A stretch of 34,517 nucleotides of DNA from Bacillota bacterium (GTDB lineage: Bacteria; Bacillota; Bacilli; Paenibacillales; Paenibacillaceae): assembly GCA_023391635.1 (NCBI GenBank), contig JAEWAQ010000084.1:1-34517 (forward strand). The letters run 5' to 3'. Of the stretch, positions 23,787-30,795 are shown piece by piece. A program made the position numbers and the translations under genes. The notes beneath the pieces were generated by a model. It was given only the letters and a program-made list of their open reading frames with translations. It was not told the DNA's origin and searched no databases. Position 1 is the stretch's first letter. Every line of letters begins with the position of its first letter.

Positions 23787-24026
23787 ATGATCCCATTCCA
23801 TCATTGCCTACCGTACGATCTTGTCATGAATGACGTCTATGTACCGGAATGCCCGTTCTGCAGCCGGGCGAACGTGCTGCTGCCGCTGAAGCCGGCCGAT
23901 ATCGAGGAGCTGCGGGGCGGCGCCAGGAAGCGGGCGGTGCTGTTTCCCTGCTGCCATACCCGGCTGCAGCTGGTCGACGCGGACCGCGATTATTTGCTGG
24001 CCGATCGGCCTCTGCGCAGGCTATGA
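23787..24026 (+). CDS. Small protein with Cys pairs (possible zinc site)
   Basis: A 79-residue protein. C22-P-F-C25 and C55-C-H57 could form one zinc site joining the two halves. The sequence is otherwise acidic/basic mixed with VDADRDYLLADRPLRR at the end. I cannot name a family. AAGGAG lies 7 nt before the ATG at 23787, which is good evidence for translation. The last six bases overlap the 3' end of the convergent DUF2225 gene. Confidence 0.72.
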   Translation: MIPFHHCLPYDLVMNDVYVPECPFCSRANVLLPLKPADIEELRGGARKRAVLFPCCHTRLQLVDADRDYLLADRPLRRL

Positions 24027-24722
24027 CTGCGCTTCTTTCATTTCCTCCGGCAGTTCATGCCCCTTGCCCGTCATATCTTCGCGAATCTGCTGCCACATCT
24101 CGCGGGAGGCGCGGATCATGCTGGCGTCCATAATTTTCTTATCGTTGATGACGCGGCCGAACCAGCGGACCGCCTCGTGATATTGTCCAAGCCGGCGGTG
24201 CAATTCTCCGATCAGATACATGAGCCGCGCATTGCTCAAGGCGTCCCGTTCGGACTCGAACACCTTGATATAGGCGTCCAACGCGAAAGCAAGGAATCGG
24301 GTCTCTTGTTCCTGATTGTTCTGGTAGCGGTATATCCAGGCAATATGATGCAACAATCCCGCGACAATCCGGATGCTTTCGCCGACCGTTTGCGCCGTCA
24401 GCAGGCTGAGCTTGTAGCATTCCAGCGCCTCTTGCTCGGTCCTCTCCATGCCGTAATCCTTCACTTTCCAATGCTTTCCGATCTTCTCCAGGTAATCGGC
24501 CTTCTGCTTGACATTCAAGCGATCCGCGAAGTTCTCGGTGGACGCGAATCCGCAATAAGGACATACCCGCACGACGTAATAATCGGGATTGACTTTGTTG
24601 AAATAGGAACAGAAATCGGTGTCGCTTCTGGATGCCTTTTTCAAACTCGGACGAACGCGGGAAGTCTTGAATTCGGAATCACAGCATGAACACGTCACCT
24701 TGATCTGGTACAGCGGATCCAT
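24021..24722 (-). CDS. DUF2225 family protein
   Basis: A 233-residue protein of the DUF2225 family. It begins with a Cys-rich segment (C11, C13, C14) and CPYCGFA (C54, C57), which together probably bind zinc. The rest is helical and TPR-like (EALECYKLSLLTAQ, RLMYLIGELHRRLGQYHEAVRWF). The function is unknown. The start at 24722 has AGGAGG 7 nt upstream. The truncated hemoglobin gene lies 28 bases upstream, so the two form a probable operon. A possible redox or metal link between them is inference. Confidence 0.85.
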   Translation of the reverse strand: MDPLYQIKVTCSCCDSEFKTSRVRPSLKKASRSDTDFCSYFNKVNPDYYVVRVCPYCGFASTENFADRLNVKQKADYLEKIGKHWKVKDYGMERTEQEALECYKLSLLTAQTVGESIRIVAGLLHHIAWIYRYQNNQEQETRFLAFALDAYIKVFESERDALSNARLMYLIGELHRRLGQYHEAVRWFGRVINDKKIMDASMIRASREMWQQIREDMTGKGHELPEEMKEAQS

Positions 24723-24750
24723 TCGGCATCCTCCTAGGCATAGGCATCGA

Positions 24751-25140
24751 TCAATCTTCTTCGTCTTCGGTATTGATGAAATGGTGCGCCGGGCCGGATA
24801 ACCGTTCGAGCATGATCGCTTGAAGCTCCGAAGGGATATCGGTCTCGGACAACGCTCTGGCCATGCAGGCAAGCCAAGCCTCCGCCCGGGCAGGCGTCAC
24901 GGGAAACGGCAGGTGCCGGGCACGCATCATCGGATGTCCATGTTGATCGGAATACAACGCCGGACCCCCGAAAAACTGCGTAAGGAACAAATATTGCTTC
25001 TCCATCACCGGACGGATATCTTCCGGGAAGATCGGCGACAGAAGCGGATCCTGCTGTACTTTGGGGTAGAACTTCTCGACAACATCCCGTACCGCGGGAC
25101 CGCCTCCGATCGCTTCGTATATCGTGGCATAACCGGCCAT
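24751..25140 (-). CDS. Truncated hemoglobin, group II (trHbO)
   Basis: A 129-residue globin of the 2-over-2 type. The likely haem and distal residues are Y25 (B10) in KFYPKVQQ, proximal H76 in RARHLPFPV, and W89 (G8) in AEAWLACM, which define group II. The B. subtilis equivalent is YjbI. Roles proposed for the family are oxygen, NO or peroxide chemistry. CAGGAGG is 8 nt before the ATG. An extended -10 TGGTATAAT at 25179-25187 (minus) lies about 39 bases upstream. It is the first gene of a pair with DUF2225. Confidence 0.94.
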   Translation of the reverse strand: MAGYATIYEAIGGGPAVRDVVEKFYPKVQQDPLLSPIFPEDIRPVMEKQYLFLTQFFGGPALYSDQHGHPMMRARHLPFPVTPARAEAWLACMARALSETDIPSELQAIMLERLSGPAHHFINTEDEED

Positions 25141-25178
25141 GCTCGTTACCTCCTGAAGTCCTGATGCAAATTAAGCCC

Positions 25179-25187
25179 ATTATACCA
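25179..25187 (-). promoter_or_regulatory. Extended -10 promoter of the truncated hemoglobin gene
   Basis: Minus-strand TGGTATAAT (TG-n-TATAAT). No good -35 is seen. It lies between the upstream terminator and the globin gene. Confidence 0.5.
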
Positions 25188-25212
25188 TAAAAGGGGCGAT
25201 TGCCTGCAGGCA

Positions 25213-25252
25213 AGAAAAAACGGCTTAACCGTCACTTAAGGACGGTGCCGCT
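25213..25252 (-). terminator. Intrinsic terminator ending the small-peptide transcript
   Basis: Minus strand: CGGC-A-CCGTC, loop CTTAAGT, GACGG-TTAA-GCCG, then TTTTTTCTT. The stem is broken by an internal loop but ends in a good U tract. The only upstream transcript on this strand is the 28-aa peptide unit. Confidence 0.6.
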
Positions 25253-25270
25253 TCTTCGAGAAATATCAGC

Positions 25271-25308
25271 TTAACTGAAATAAGTGAAATTAACTGAAAT
25301 AAGTGAAA
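25271..25308. repeat. Perfect 19-bp tandem duplication
   Basis: TTAACTGAAATAAGTGAAA occurs twice head to tail (25271-25289, 25290-25308). It is AT-rich in a GC-rich region and lies between the stop of the 28-aa peptide and its terminator. Confidence 0.9.
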
Positions 25309-25335
25309 CGTAAAATCCACCGAGCGGTCATGCGG

Positions 25336-25422
25336 CTACCAATCTTCTTCCGGGCTTGCCATCGCTTCCCGAATGACATATACGAAAGCGCATACAACCA
25401 GTCCTGCAACGATTCCCGTCAT
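25336..25422 (-). CDS. 28-residue single-span membrane peptide
   Basis: A short ORF, ATG at 25422 to TAG at 25336. The peptide starts MTGIVAGLVVCAFVYVI, a hydrophobic helix long enough to span the membrane, followed by an amphipathic acidic tail ending SPEEDW. The ribosome site GAGGTGA lies 6 nt upstream. A promoter with extended -10 (25473-25481) and a terminator (25213-25252) bracket it. The N-out/C-in charge pattern is not strongly polarised. No known small-protein family can be named; candidates by size are respiratory-complex accessory subunits or regulators of membrane proteins. Confidence 0.6.
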   Translation of the reverse strand: MTGIVAGLVVCAFVYVIREAMASPEEDW

Positions 25423-25451
25423 TGGCGCTCACCTCGGACGATCTGCAAAAT

Positions 25452-25481
25452 TGGAACTTCTGATTTAGTTCCATTGTACCA
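25452..25481 (-). promoter_or_regulatory. Promoter with inverted repeat for the 28-aa peptide
   Basis: Minus-strand TGGTACAAT (extended -10, 25473-25481). The predicted start falls inside an inverted repeat TGGAACT/AGTTCCA (25452-25458 and 25467-25473, 8-nt spacer). The repeat could be an operator covering the start site or a 5' hairpin. Confidence 0.45.
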
Positions 25482-25536
25482 CATAACAGGCACGAAATGC
25501 GATACGAAACGTTTGGAAAGTGGCGCCCGATCGGCT

Positions 25537-25544
25537 CATATACT
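25537..25544 (+). promoter_or_regulatory. Possible sigma-E -10 element of ylbJ
   Basis: CATATACT matches 7 of 8 of the sigma-E -10 CATACAnT, about 40 bases before the ylbJ start. The -35 region is poor. ylbJ is a sigma-E gene in B. subtilis. Confidence 0.3.
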
Positions 25545-25583
25545 TGAATGTTGGGACAAGTCGGAGGAGCGGAGGGAAATCGA

Positions 25584-26729
25584 TTGGAACTGGAACCTGT
25601 GCGTCTGCGCCCGGGAACTCGCGAACGCCGGCCCAGGGTACCCGGCATGATCGGCATGATCGGAATCGGCGGAGCAGCTCTGTTCGTATGCGGCATTGCC
25701 TTGGCGATGCCCGAAGTCGCCTTGAGCGCTTCGCTGCGCGGAGTGAAAGTGTGGTGGGAGGTGCTGTTTCCGGCACTGTTCCCGTTCTTCGTGCTGTCCG
25801 AGCTGCTGCTCGGCTTCGGGATCGTCCATCTGGCGGGCACGCTGCTGGACCCGCTTATGCGGCCCTTGTTCCGTCTGCCCGGGGCAGGCGGGTTCGTCGT
25901 CGCGATGGGCTTCGCGTCCGGTTACCCGGTCGGCGCGCGGCTCACGTCAAGGCTGATGGAACAGCGGCTCGTCAATCGCTCGCAGGGGGAACGGCTCGTG
26001 GAAATGACGACGACCTCCGATCCGATCTTCCTGATCGGCGCGGTAAGCGTCGGCTTCTTCGGACGGCCGGAAGCGGTGCCCGTGCTGGCGGTCGCCCACT
26101 ACGCGGGCGCAATCCTGCTCGGCTTCTTGAGCCGATGGCGGCGCGATCCCGAGAACGATGCGCTTCACTCGACAAATGCAACGTCGAATTCGGAAGCTGA
26201 AGCGACTCGGCGCCCCGGCGGTCGGCTCAGGGCAGCGCTCGGCGCCATGCACCGCGCCAGACTCGCGGACGGGCGGCCGCTCGGCATCCTGCTGGCGGAT
26301 TCCATTCGTTCGTCGCTGGCTCTTATGATGGTCGTCGGCGGGCTTGTTGTCTTCTTCTCCGCCGCGCTGGACTTGCTGTTGTACAGCGGCATCCTTCGCC
26401 CCGCCCAGGAAGCGATCGCCTGGCTGCTGCAAGCTGTCGGCATGCCTAAGGTGCTGGCCCCTTCCTTCGTAAAAGGGGCGTTCGAGGTGACGCTGGGCGC
26501 GCAAGCTGCCGCTCAAGCCACGGTGGCATCCGCTCCGGCTGCGTTGATCGACCGTTTGGCCGCGGCTTCGTTCGTCCTCTCCTGGGCCGGATTGTCCGTA
26601 CACGCCCAAGTAGCCGGCTTGATGAGCCGCACCGGCTGGCGATACGGCCCTTTCATCAGAACGCGATTGCTGCACGGTCTAGCCTCTGTCGTCATCGTGT
26701 ACGCAGTCGGACCGTTCATACTTGCATGA
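25584..26729 (+). CDS. ylbJ: Sporulation integral membrane protein YlbJ
   Basis: A 381-residue membrane protein with about eight helices. The segments VWWEVLFPALFPFFVLSELLLG and FVVAMGFASGYPVGARL are the nucleoside-transporter/Gate-type domain found in YlbJ and SpoIIIA/SpoVM-era sporulation membrane proteins. YlbJ is needed for spore cortex formation in B. subtilis. The start is TTG at 25584, with GGAGG 8 nt upstream. An ATG 36 bases earlier is in frame but has no ribosome site. It is followed directly by a hairpin that begins in the stop codon. Confidence 0.9.
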   Translation: MELEPVRLRPGTRERRPRVPGMIGMIGIGGAALFVCGIALAMPEVALSASLRGVKVWWEVLFPALFPFFVLSELLLGFGIVHLAGTLLDPLMRPLFRLPGAGGFVVAMGFASGYPVGARLTSRLMEQRLVNRSQGERLVEMTTTSDPIFLIGAVSVGFFGRPEAVPVLAVAHYAGAILLGFLSRWRRDPENDALHSTNATSNSEAEATRRPGGRLRAALGAMHRARLADGRPLGILLADSIRSSLALMMVVGGLVVFFSAALDLLLYSGILRPAQEAIAWLLQAVGMPKVLAPSFVKGAFEVTLGAQAAAQATVASAPAALIDRLAAASFVLSWAGLSVHAQVAGLMSRTGWRYGPFIRTRLLHGLASVVIVYAVGPFILA

Positions 26730-26762
26730 ATTCGGGGCGGGATTGTGTTCCCGCCCCGAATT
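26729..26762 (+). terminator. Strong hairpin after ylbJ
   Basis: AATTCGGGGCGGG, 8-base loop, CCCGCCCCGAATT: a 13-bp perfect stem whose first base is the last base of the ylbJ stop codon. The following bases, GTATAAG, lack a U tract, so termination or mRNA 3'-end protection are both possible. Confidence 0.65.
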
Positions 26763-26813
26763 GTATAAGATCATCTTAGCCATTACATCACGTCAAAGGG
26801 GCGTCCGTCACCG

Positions 26814-27617
26814 TTGAAATACGCGCTGCAGGACCGGGGAGACACCTTATCGCGGGAGCTGTCGCATCAATTCCATGCGCTGGCCGCTCAGCACGGGCTC
26901 ACACAGGATGACCGATCGCCCGACCTCGTCTTGTCCATCGGGGGCGACGGCACGATGCTTCAAGCGTTTCACCGCTTCTGCGATCAGTTGGAGAAAGTAT
27001 CTTTTGTCGGCATTCATACCGGCCATCTCGGATTTTACGCAGATTGGAAAAAAGACGAATTGCCCGAATTGGTCCGATTGATCGCCGGACAGGAGCCGCG
27101 CAATGCGCAATATCCGTTGCTCCAGATCGAGCTCAACACGAACGCAGGCACAATCGTATACAAGGCATTGAACGAGTTCACGCTCAAGAGCGTCGACGGC
27201 ACGCTGGTCGCGCGCATCAACATTAACGACGAACCGTTCGAGATGTTCCGCGGCGACGGCATCGTCATCTCTTCGCCGTCCGGCAGCACGGGCTATAACA
27301 AGAGTCTGGGCGGCGCCGTCATTCACCCGTCGATCGAAGGTCTGCAGATCGCGGAGATCGCCTCGATCAACAATCGGGTGTACCGCACGCTCGGTTCCTC
27401 GGTCATTCTGCCGAAGCATCATCATTGCGATATCGTGCCGGTACAAGAGGAAGGACTTATCGTCGCGGTCGATCATCTGATCATGCAGATGAATGACGTG
27501 GAATCGATCACCTGTCGCGTCGCGCAAGAGAAAGTCACGTTCGCCCGCTATCGTCCTTACCCCTTCTGGGAACGGGTAAGAGAAGCATTCATCGGGGGCC
27601 GCGAGAAAGACTGGTAA
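26814..27617 (+). CDS. nadK: NAD kinase
   Basis: A 267-residue cytoplasmic enzyme that phosphorylates NAD to NADP. The diacylglycerol-kinase-like signature GGDGT is at residues 43-47, with the ALNEFTLKS and SPSGSTGYNKSLGG motifs and the conserved C-terminal catalytic-site region. The length matches the short NadK of Bacilli. The start is TTG at 26814 with AAAGGGG about 12 nt upstream. It is flanked by hairpins (26729-26762 and 27637-27664), so it appears monocistronic. Confidence 0.95.
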   Translation: MKYALQDRGDTLSRELSHQFHALAAQHGLTQDDRSPDLVLSIGGDGTMLQAFHRFCDQLEKVSFVGIHTGHLGFYADWKKDELPELVRLIAGQEPRNAQYPLLQIELNTNAGTIVYKALNEFTLKSVDGTLVARININDEPFEMFRGDGIVISSPSGSTGYNKSLGGAVIHPSIEGLQIAEIASINNRVYRTLGSSVILPKHHHCDIVPVQEEGLIVAVDHLIMQMNDVESITCRVAQEKVTFARYRPYPFWERVREAFIGGREKDW

Positions 27618-27636
27618 AGCCGATCATCCTGACTTC

Positions 27637-27664
27637 GACGAGCCGGCATCCCCGCCGGCTCGTC
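27637..27664. terminator. Bidirectional terminator between nadK and yutD
   Basis: GACGAGCCGGC, loop ATCCCC, GCCGGCTCGTC: an 11-bp perfect stem between convergent genes, with a modest pyrimidine tract on the plus side. Confidence 0.75.
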
Positions 27665-27692
27665 CTTTCCGTTTCCCGCAAGCAAGCCAGCA

Positions 27693-28700
27693 TCATTCGC
27701 CGGCATGCCTGCCGGAACCAGAACCGCCGTCATCGCGAGGGGTCGTATCCGGCCGGTTCGGCTTGCCGCCGAAGCGGCCTTTGCGTCGATTCTTGCCCGG
27801 CCAACGGCTGCCGTTCTTGACGGTCTCCGACTTCACGGTCGGGATTCCGGCATCCGAGGCGCGAGCCGGCTCCGCAGCCGTGCGGCTCGCATCCGGCGCC
27901 TGCTGGCGCCAGTTCCCTCCCGGCTTGGAAGGACCGCTGCCACCAAAACGTTCCGCAAGGTTCGAATGAGCATGCGGGCGAGGTCCGCGATTGCCCGGTC
28001 CCGGCCGGCCGCCCGAACGGCTGTCGGCTTGTCCGCCTTGGTGGCTTCCGCCATAAGGGCGACGCTCAGCAGCGCCGCTCCCGGATGCGGCACGGTTGCC
28101 CGGCTTCCCGCCGTAGCCGTAGTCGGATGCCGCAGAAGCGCCTGACGACTGACGGCTGTCGGCCGATTTCCCGCCGGTCGCCGACTGTTGCTGCGTCTGC
28201 AGAAGCTGGCGGCGCTCCGCCTCTGCCGCCGCGCGGGCGACGGCTGCCGCTCCCGGCATCCGGACAGGACCGCCGAGGCGCTCCTTCAGCGGCCAGCGCA
28301 TCAACATCCCGTTCGACGATGCCGCAGTAGCCGCCGCTGCCGTCTCCGCCGCCTGCGCTGCCGCTTCGCCCGTCACCGTCAGAGCCTCGGCATCAGGCAC
28401 CCCGGCAGGCGCTGACTTAACCTCCGTCTTGCGCAGCACGAAGTAAGCACAGCCGAAATTGCAATACTCGTTCAAATAATCGACCACGCTCGAGATTACC
28501 GTGTCCTTCGTTGCCCGCGGATGGCCTTCCTGGTAAAATCCGCGCAGCCGCAGCTGATTATATCCCCAATCCCCGACGATATAGTCGAAACGCTCCAGCA
28601 CTTCGCTGTACCGCTCCTTGAACATCTCTGCGTTCCAGCCGTTTTTGTGTTCATGCTCCAATGTATAGGCTTGGTTGCCTGTCAATACGATCACATCCAT
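27693..28700 (-). CDS. YutD-family protein with long disordered basic C-terminal extension
   Basis: Residues 1-95 match YutD (B. subtilis, about 100 aa): GWNAEMFKERYSEVLERFDYIVGDWGYNQLRLRGFY and DYLNEYCNFGCAYFVLRKTE. The function of YutD is unknown. Residues 96-335 are low complexity: an Ala-rich part, then Gly/Ser/Arg/Pro/Gln-rich sequence with RPGPGNRGPRPH-type RG/GNR patches and a basic end (KNRRKGRFGGKPNRP). Such tails are usually disordered and often bind RNA. The ATG at 28700 is only 3 nt after GGGAGG; GTG at 28694 has better spacing and would give MIVLTGNQ. It lies 12 bases downstream of lipA, in the same operon. Confidence 0.85.
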   Translation of the reverse strand: MDVIVLTGNQAYTLEHEHKNGWNAEMFKERYSEVLERFDYIVGDWGYNQLRLRGFYQEGHPRATKDTVISSVVDYLNEYCNFGCAYFVLRKTEVKSAPAGVPDAEALTVTGEAAAQAAETAAAATAASSNGMLMRWPLKERLGGPVRMPGAAAVARAAAEAERRQLLQTQQQSATGGKSADSRQSSGASAASDYGYGGKPGNRAASGSGAAERRPYGGSHQGGQADSRSGGRPGPGNRGPRPHAHSNLAERFGGSGPSKPGGNWRQQAPDASRTAAEPARASDAGIPTVKSETVKNGSRWPGKNRRKGRFGGKPNRPDTTPRDDGGSGSGRHAGE

Positions 28701-28712
28701 TATCCTCCCGGT

Positions 28713-29603
28713 TTACGTCTTACCGGCTTCGGCGGCAGCGGCGGATTTGACTTGCTCATGCGCATGATAGGAACTGCGAACGAACGGCCCCGACTCTACA
28801 TGGGAGAAGCCCCGCACCAAGCCGTCCGCCTTCAATGCGGCGAATTCGTCGGGGTGGACGTAGCGCTCCACCTCCAGATGCTGGGAAGTTGGCTGCAAGT
28901 ACTGCCCCAGCGTCAGGATGCTGACGCCGACTTCACGCAGATCGTCCATCGTCCGGCGCACTTCGTCGAACGTTTCGCCGACGCCGAGCATCAGGCTGGA
29001 CTTGGTCGGAATGTTCGGCTGCATCTCCTTGGCGCGTCTCAGCAGTTCGAGCGATCGCCGGTATTTGGCTTTGGCGCGCACCCGGTCCGACAGTCGCTCC
29101 ACCGTCTCCACGTTATGGTTCAGGATGTCGGGCTTTGCATCCATCACGATTTGCAGGGAGTCGCGATCCCCTTGAAAATCCGGAATGAGCACTTCGACGC
29201 CGCATAGCGGCAGCTTTCGGCGGATCTCGCGAATCGTGGCGGCAAAGATCGACGCGCCCCCATCCCGCAGATCGTCGCGCGCGACCGAAGTCACAACGCA
29301 GTGGCGCAGTCCCATCTGTACGGCGGCTTCCGCGACCCGGACAGGTTCCTGCAAATCCAGCTCCGTAGGCAGCCCGGTCTTGACCGCACAGAATCGGCAG
29401 GCCCGGGTGCAAACATCGCCCAATATCATAAAGGTTGCCGTACGATTTGCCCAGCATTCATAGATGTTCGGGCACCTGGCTTCCTCGCACACGGTATGGA
29501 GCGTCTTGCCGCGCATCATTTCCTTGATTTCCGTGTACGGTTCGCCCGTCGTCAGCTTGATCTTCAGCCAATCGGGCTTGCGCGGTTTGGCGCTTGCAGT
29601 CAT
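28713..29603 (-). CDS. lipA: Lipoyl synthase LipA
   Basis: A 296-residue radical SAM enzyme that inserts two sulfurs into octanoyl groups to make lipoate for pyruvate and 2-oxoacid dehydrogenases. It has the radical SAM cluster C65-x3-C69-x2-C72 (CTRACRFC), the auxiliary cluster C39, C44, C50 (CEEARCPNIYEC), and the C-terminal RSS in FVRSSYHAHE. The start at 29603 has AAGGGA 7 nt upstream. The upstream in-frame ATG at 29669 is unlikely because the promoter -10 would lie inside it. The yutD-like gene follows 12 bases downstream. Confidence 0.97.
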   Translation of the reverse strand: MTASAKPRKPDWLKIKLTTGEPYTEIKEMMRGKTLHTVCEEARCPNIYECWANRTATFMILGDVCTRACRFCAVKTGLPTELDLQEPVRVAEAAVQMGLRHCVVTSVARDDLRDGGASIFAATIREIRRKLPLCGVEVLIPDFQGDRDSLQIVMDAKPDILNHNVETVERLSDRVRAKAKYRRSLELLRRAKEMQPNIPTKSSLMLGVGETFDEVRRTMDDLREVGVSILTLGQYLQPTSQHLEVERYVHPDEFAALKADGLVRGFSHVESGPFVRSSYHAHEQVKSAAAAEAGKT

Positions 29604-29630
29604 ATCGGCGTCCCTTCTTTCTTGACCCCT

Positions 29631-29639
29631 ATTATAGCA
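29631..29639 (-). promoter_or_regulatory. Extended -10 promoter of lipA
   Basis: Minus-strand TGCTATAAT (TG-n-TATAAT), about 27 bases upstream of the lipA ATG. A weak -35 (TTGGAT) lies 16 bases upstream. The imperfect palindrome CG-C-TTGCGCAA-A-CG at 29659-29672 sits at or just upstream of the -35. Confidence 0.55.
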
Positions 29640-29742
29640 TGAATGGGATAAAATCCAACGCTTGCGCAAACGCTAACTTGCGATGCGACAGCAACAGGAC
29701 AGGCGAAGGTGAATCGACGCCAGGTTACAAGGGGGAACAGAA

Positions 29743-30795
29743 GTGCCGCACAAAACCTATCGTCATGCCGCCAGGCCCATGAACTGCATCCGATACGGGA
29801 TCGCCGGGTGCCTGATCGCTTTGCTCTTCGCGACGGGCAGCGCAGAGCCGGTGTATGCGCAAGCCGGTCAGAAGCAGGACGAGCATGCCCTATTGCGCCG
29901 GCTGTACGACCAGATCGCCCGCAAGACCGGCCTTCGCTGGCAGCAATTGGCCGCCGTCGACCAATACGAGCGCACCTTGACGCGGGTCCGCCCGAAAACG
30001 CGGCCGGTCGCGCCCGGGTCTATCGTCGGCATCTATATTCCCGAGTCCCGCTGGGTCGGGGAATTGAACCCCGACCCAAGCGATATCGACCCGTTGTCCA
30101 TCCGGGTGTTCGGCGGCATCGGGCGCGACGGAGACGGCGACGGGCGGGCCGATCGCGCATCGGCGGCGGACCTGCTTTATTCGGTCGCATCCGAGATTCA
30201 AGCGCCCGAAGCGGGGCGGGACAGATTCCCCGTCGGATTGTGGCAATATTACCGCAATGAGCGAGCCGTCCAGCGCATCCGTCAATTCACGGCCATCATC
30301 GATGCTTCCGGCAGTTTCCGAACGACCGGGCATGCTTTTCCCGTGCCGGTTACGGCCATCTACTCCTACAGAAGCACGTGGGGAGACCGCCGCGGCTGGG
30401 GCGGCCGCCGCATTCACGAAGGCACCGACATTTTCGCCGGATACGGCGTCCCGGTGCGCAGCACATCCTGCGGGATCGTCGAGCTGAAAGGCTGGAACCG
30501 CTACGGCGGCTGGCGGATCGGGATTCGCGATCTCGACAACGTGTACCATTACTACGCGCACCTGCAAGGGTTCGACGACAAAATAAAACCCGGCGCGATC
30601 GTGCAGCCGGGTCAAGTGATCGGTTGGGTCGGCAGCTCCGGATACGGCCGACCCGGGACGCAAGGTAAATTCCCCCCGCACCTGCACTACGGCATGTACA
30701 GGGACCGCGGCATGGTGGAATGGGCGTTCGACCCTTATCCTATGCTGCGGAAGTGGGAACGGGATGAGCGCAAGGCGCTGCGCGCAGCCCGCTAG
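29743..30795 (+). CDS. lytH: M23 metallopeptidase, LytH-like
   Basis: A 350-residue exported zinc peptidase of the LytM/M23 family. The N-terminal signal peptide ends near VYAQA (about residue 40). The metal ligands are complete: H225 and D229 (HEGTD), H273 in YYAHLQG, and H313-L-H315. B. subtilis LytH (YunA) is an L-Ala-D-Glu peptidase that matures spore cortex peptidoglycan. The gene order here, lipA/yutD, then this gene, then yunB, resembles that neighbourhood, which supports the name. The start is GTG with AAGGGGG 7 nt upstream. The stop abuts the convergent yunB stop with no gap. Confidence 0.85.
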   Translation: MPHKTYRHAARPMNCIRYGIAGCLIALLFATGSAEPVYAQAGQKQDEHALLRRLYDQIARKTGLRWQQLAAVDQYERTLTRVRPKTRPVAPGSIVGIYIPESRWVGELNPDPSDIDPLSIRVFGGIGRDGDGDGRADRASAADLLYSVASEIQAPEAGRDRFPVGLWQYYRNERAVQRIRQFTAIIDASGSFRTTGHAFPVPVTAIYSYRSTWGDRRGWGGRRIHEGTDIFAGYGVPVRSTSCGIVELKGWNRYGGWRIGIRDLDNVYHYYAHLQGFDDKIKPGAIVQPGQVIGWVGSSGYGRPGTQGKFPPHLHYGMYRDRGMVEWAFDPYPMLRKWERDERKALRAAR

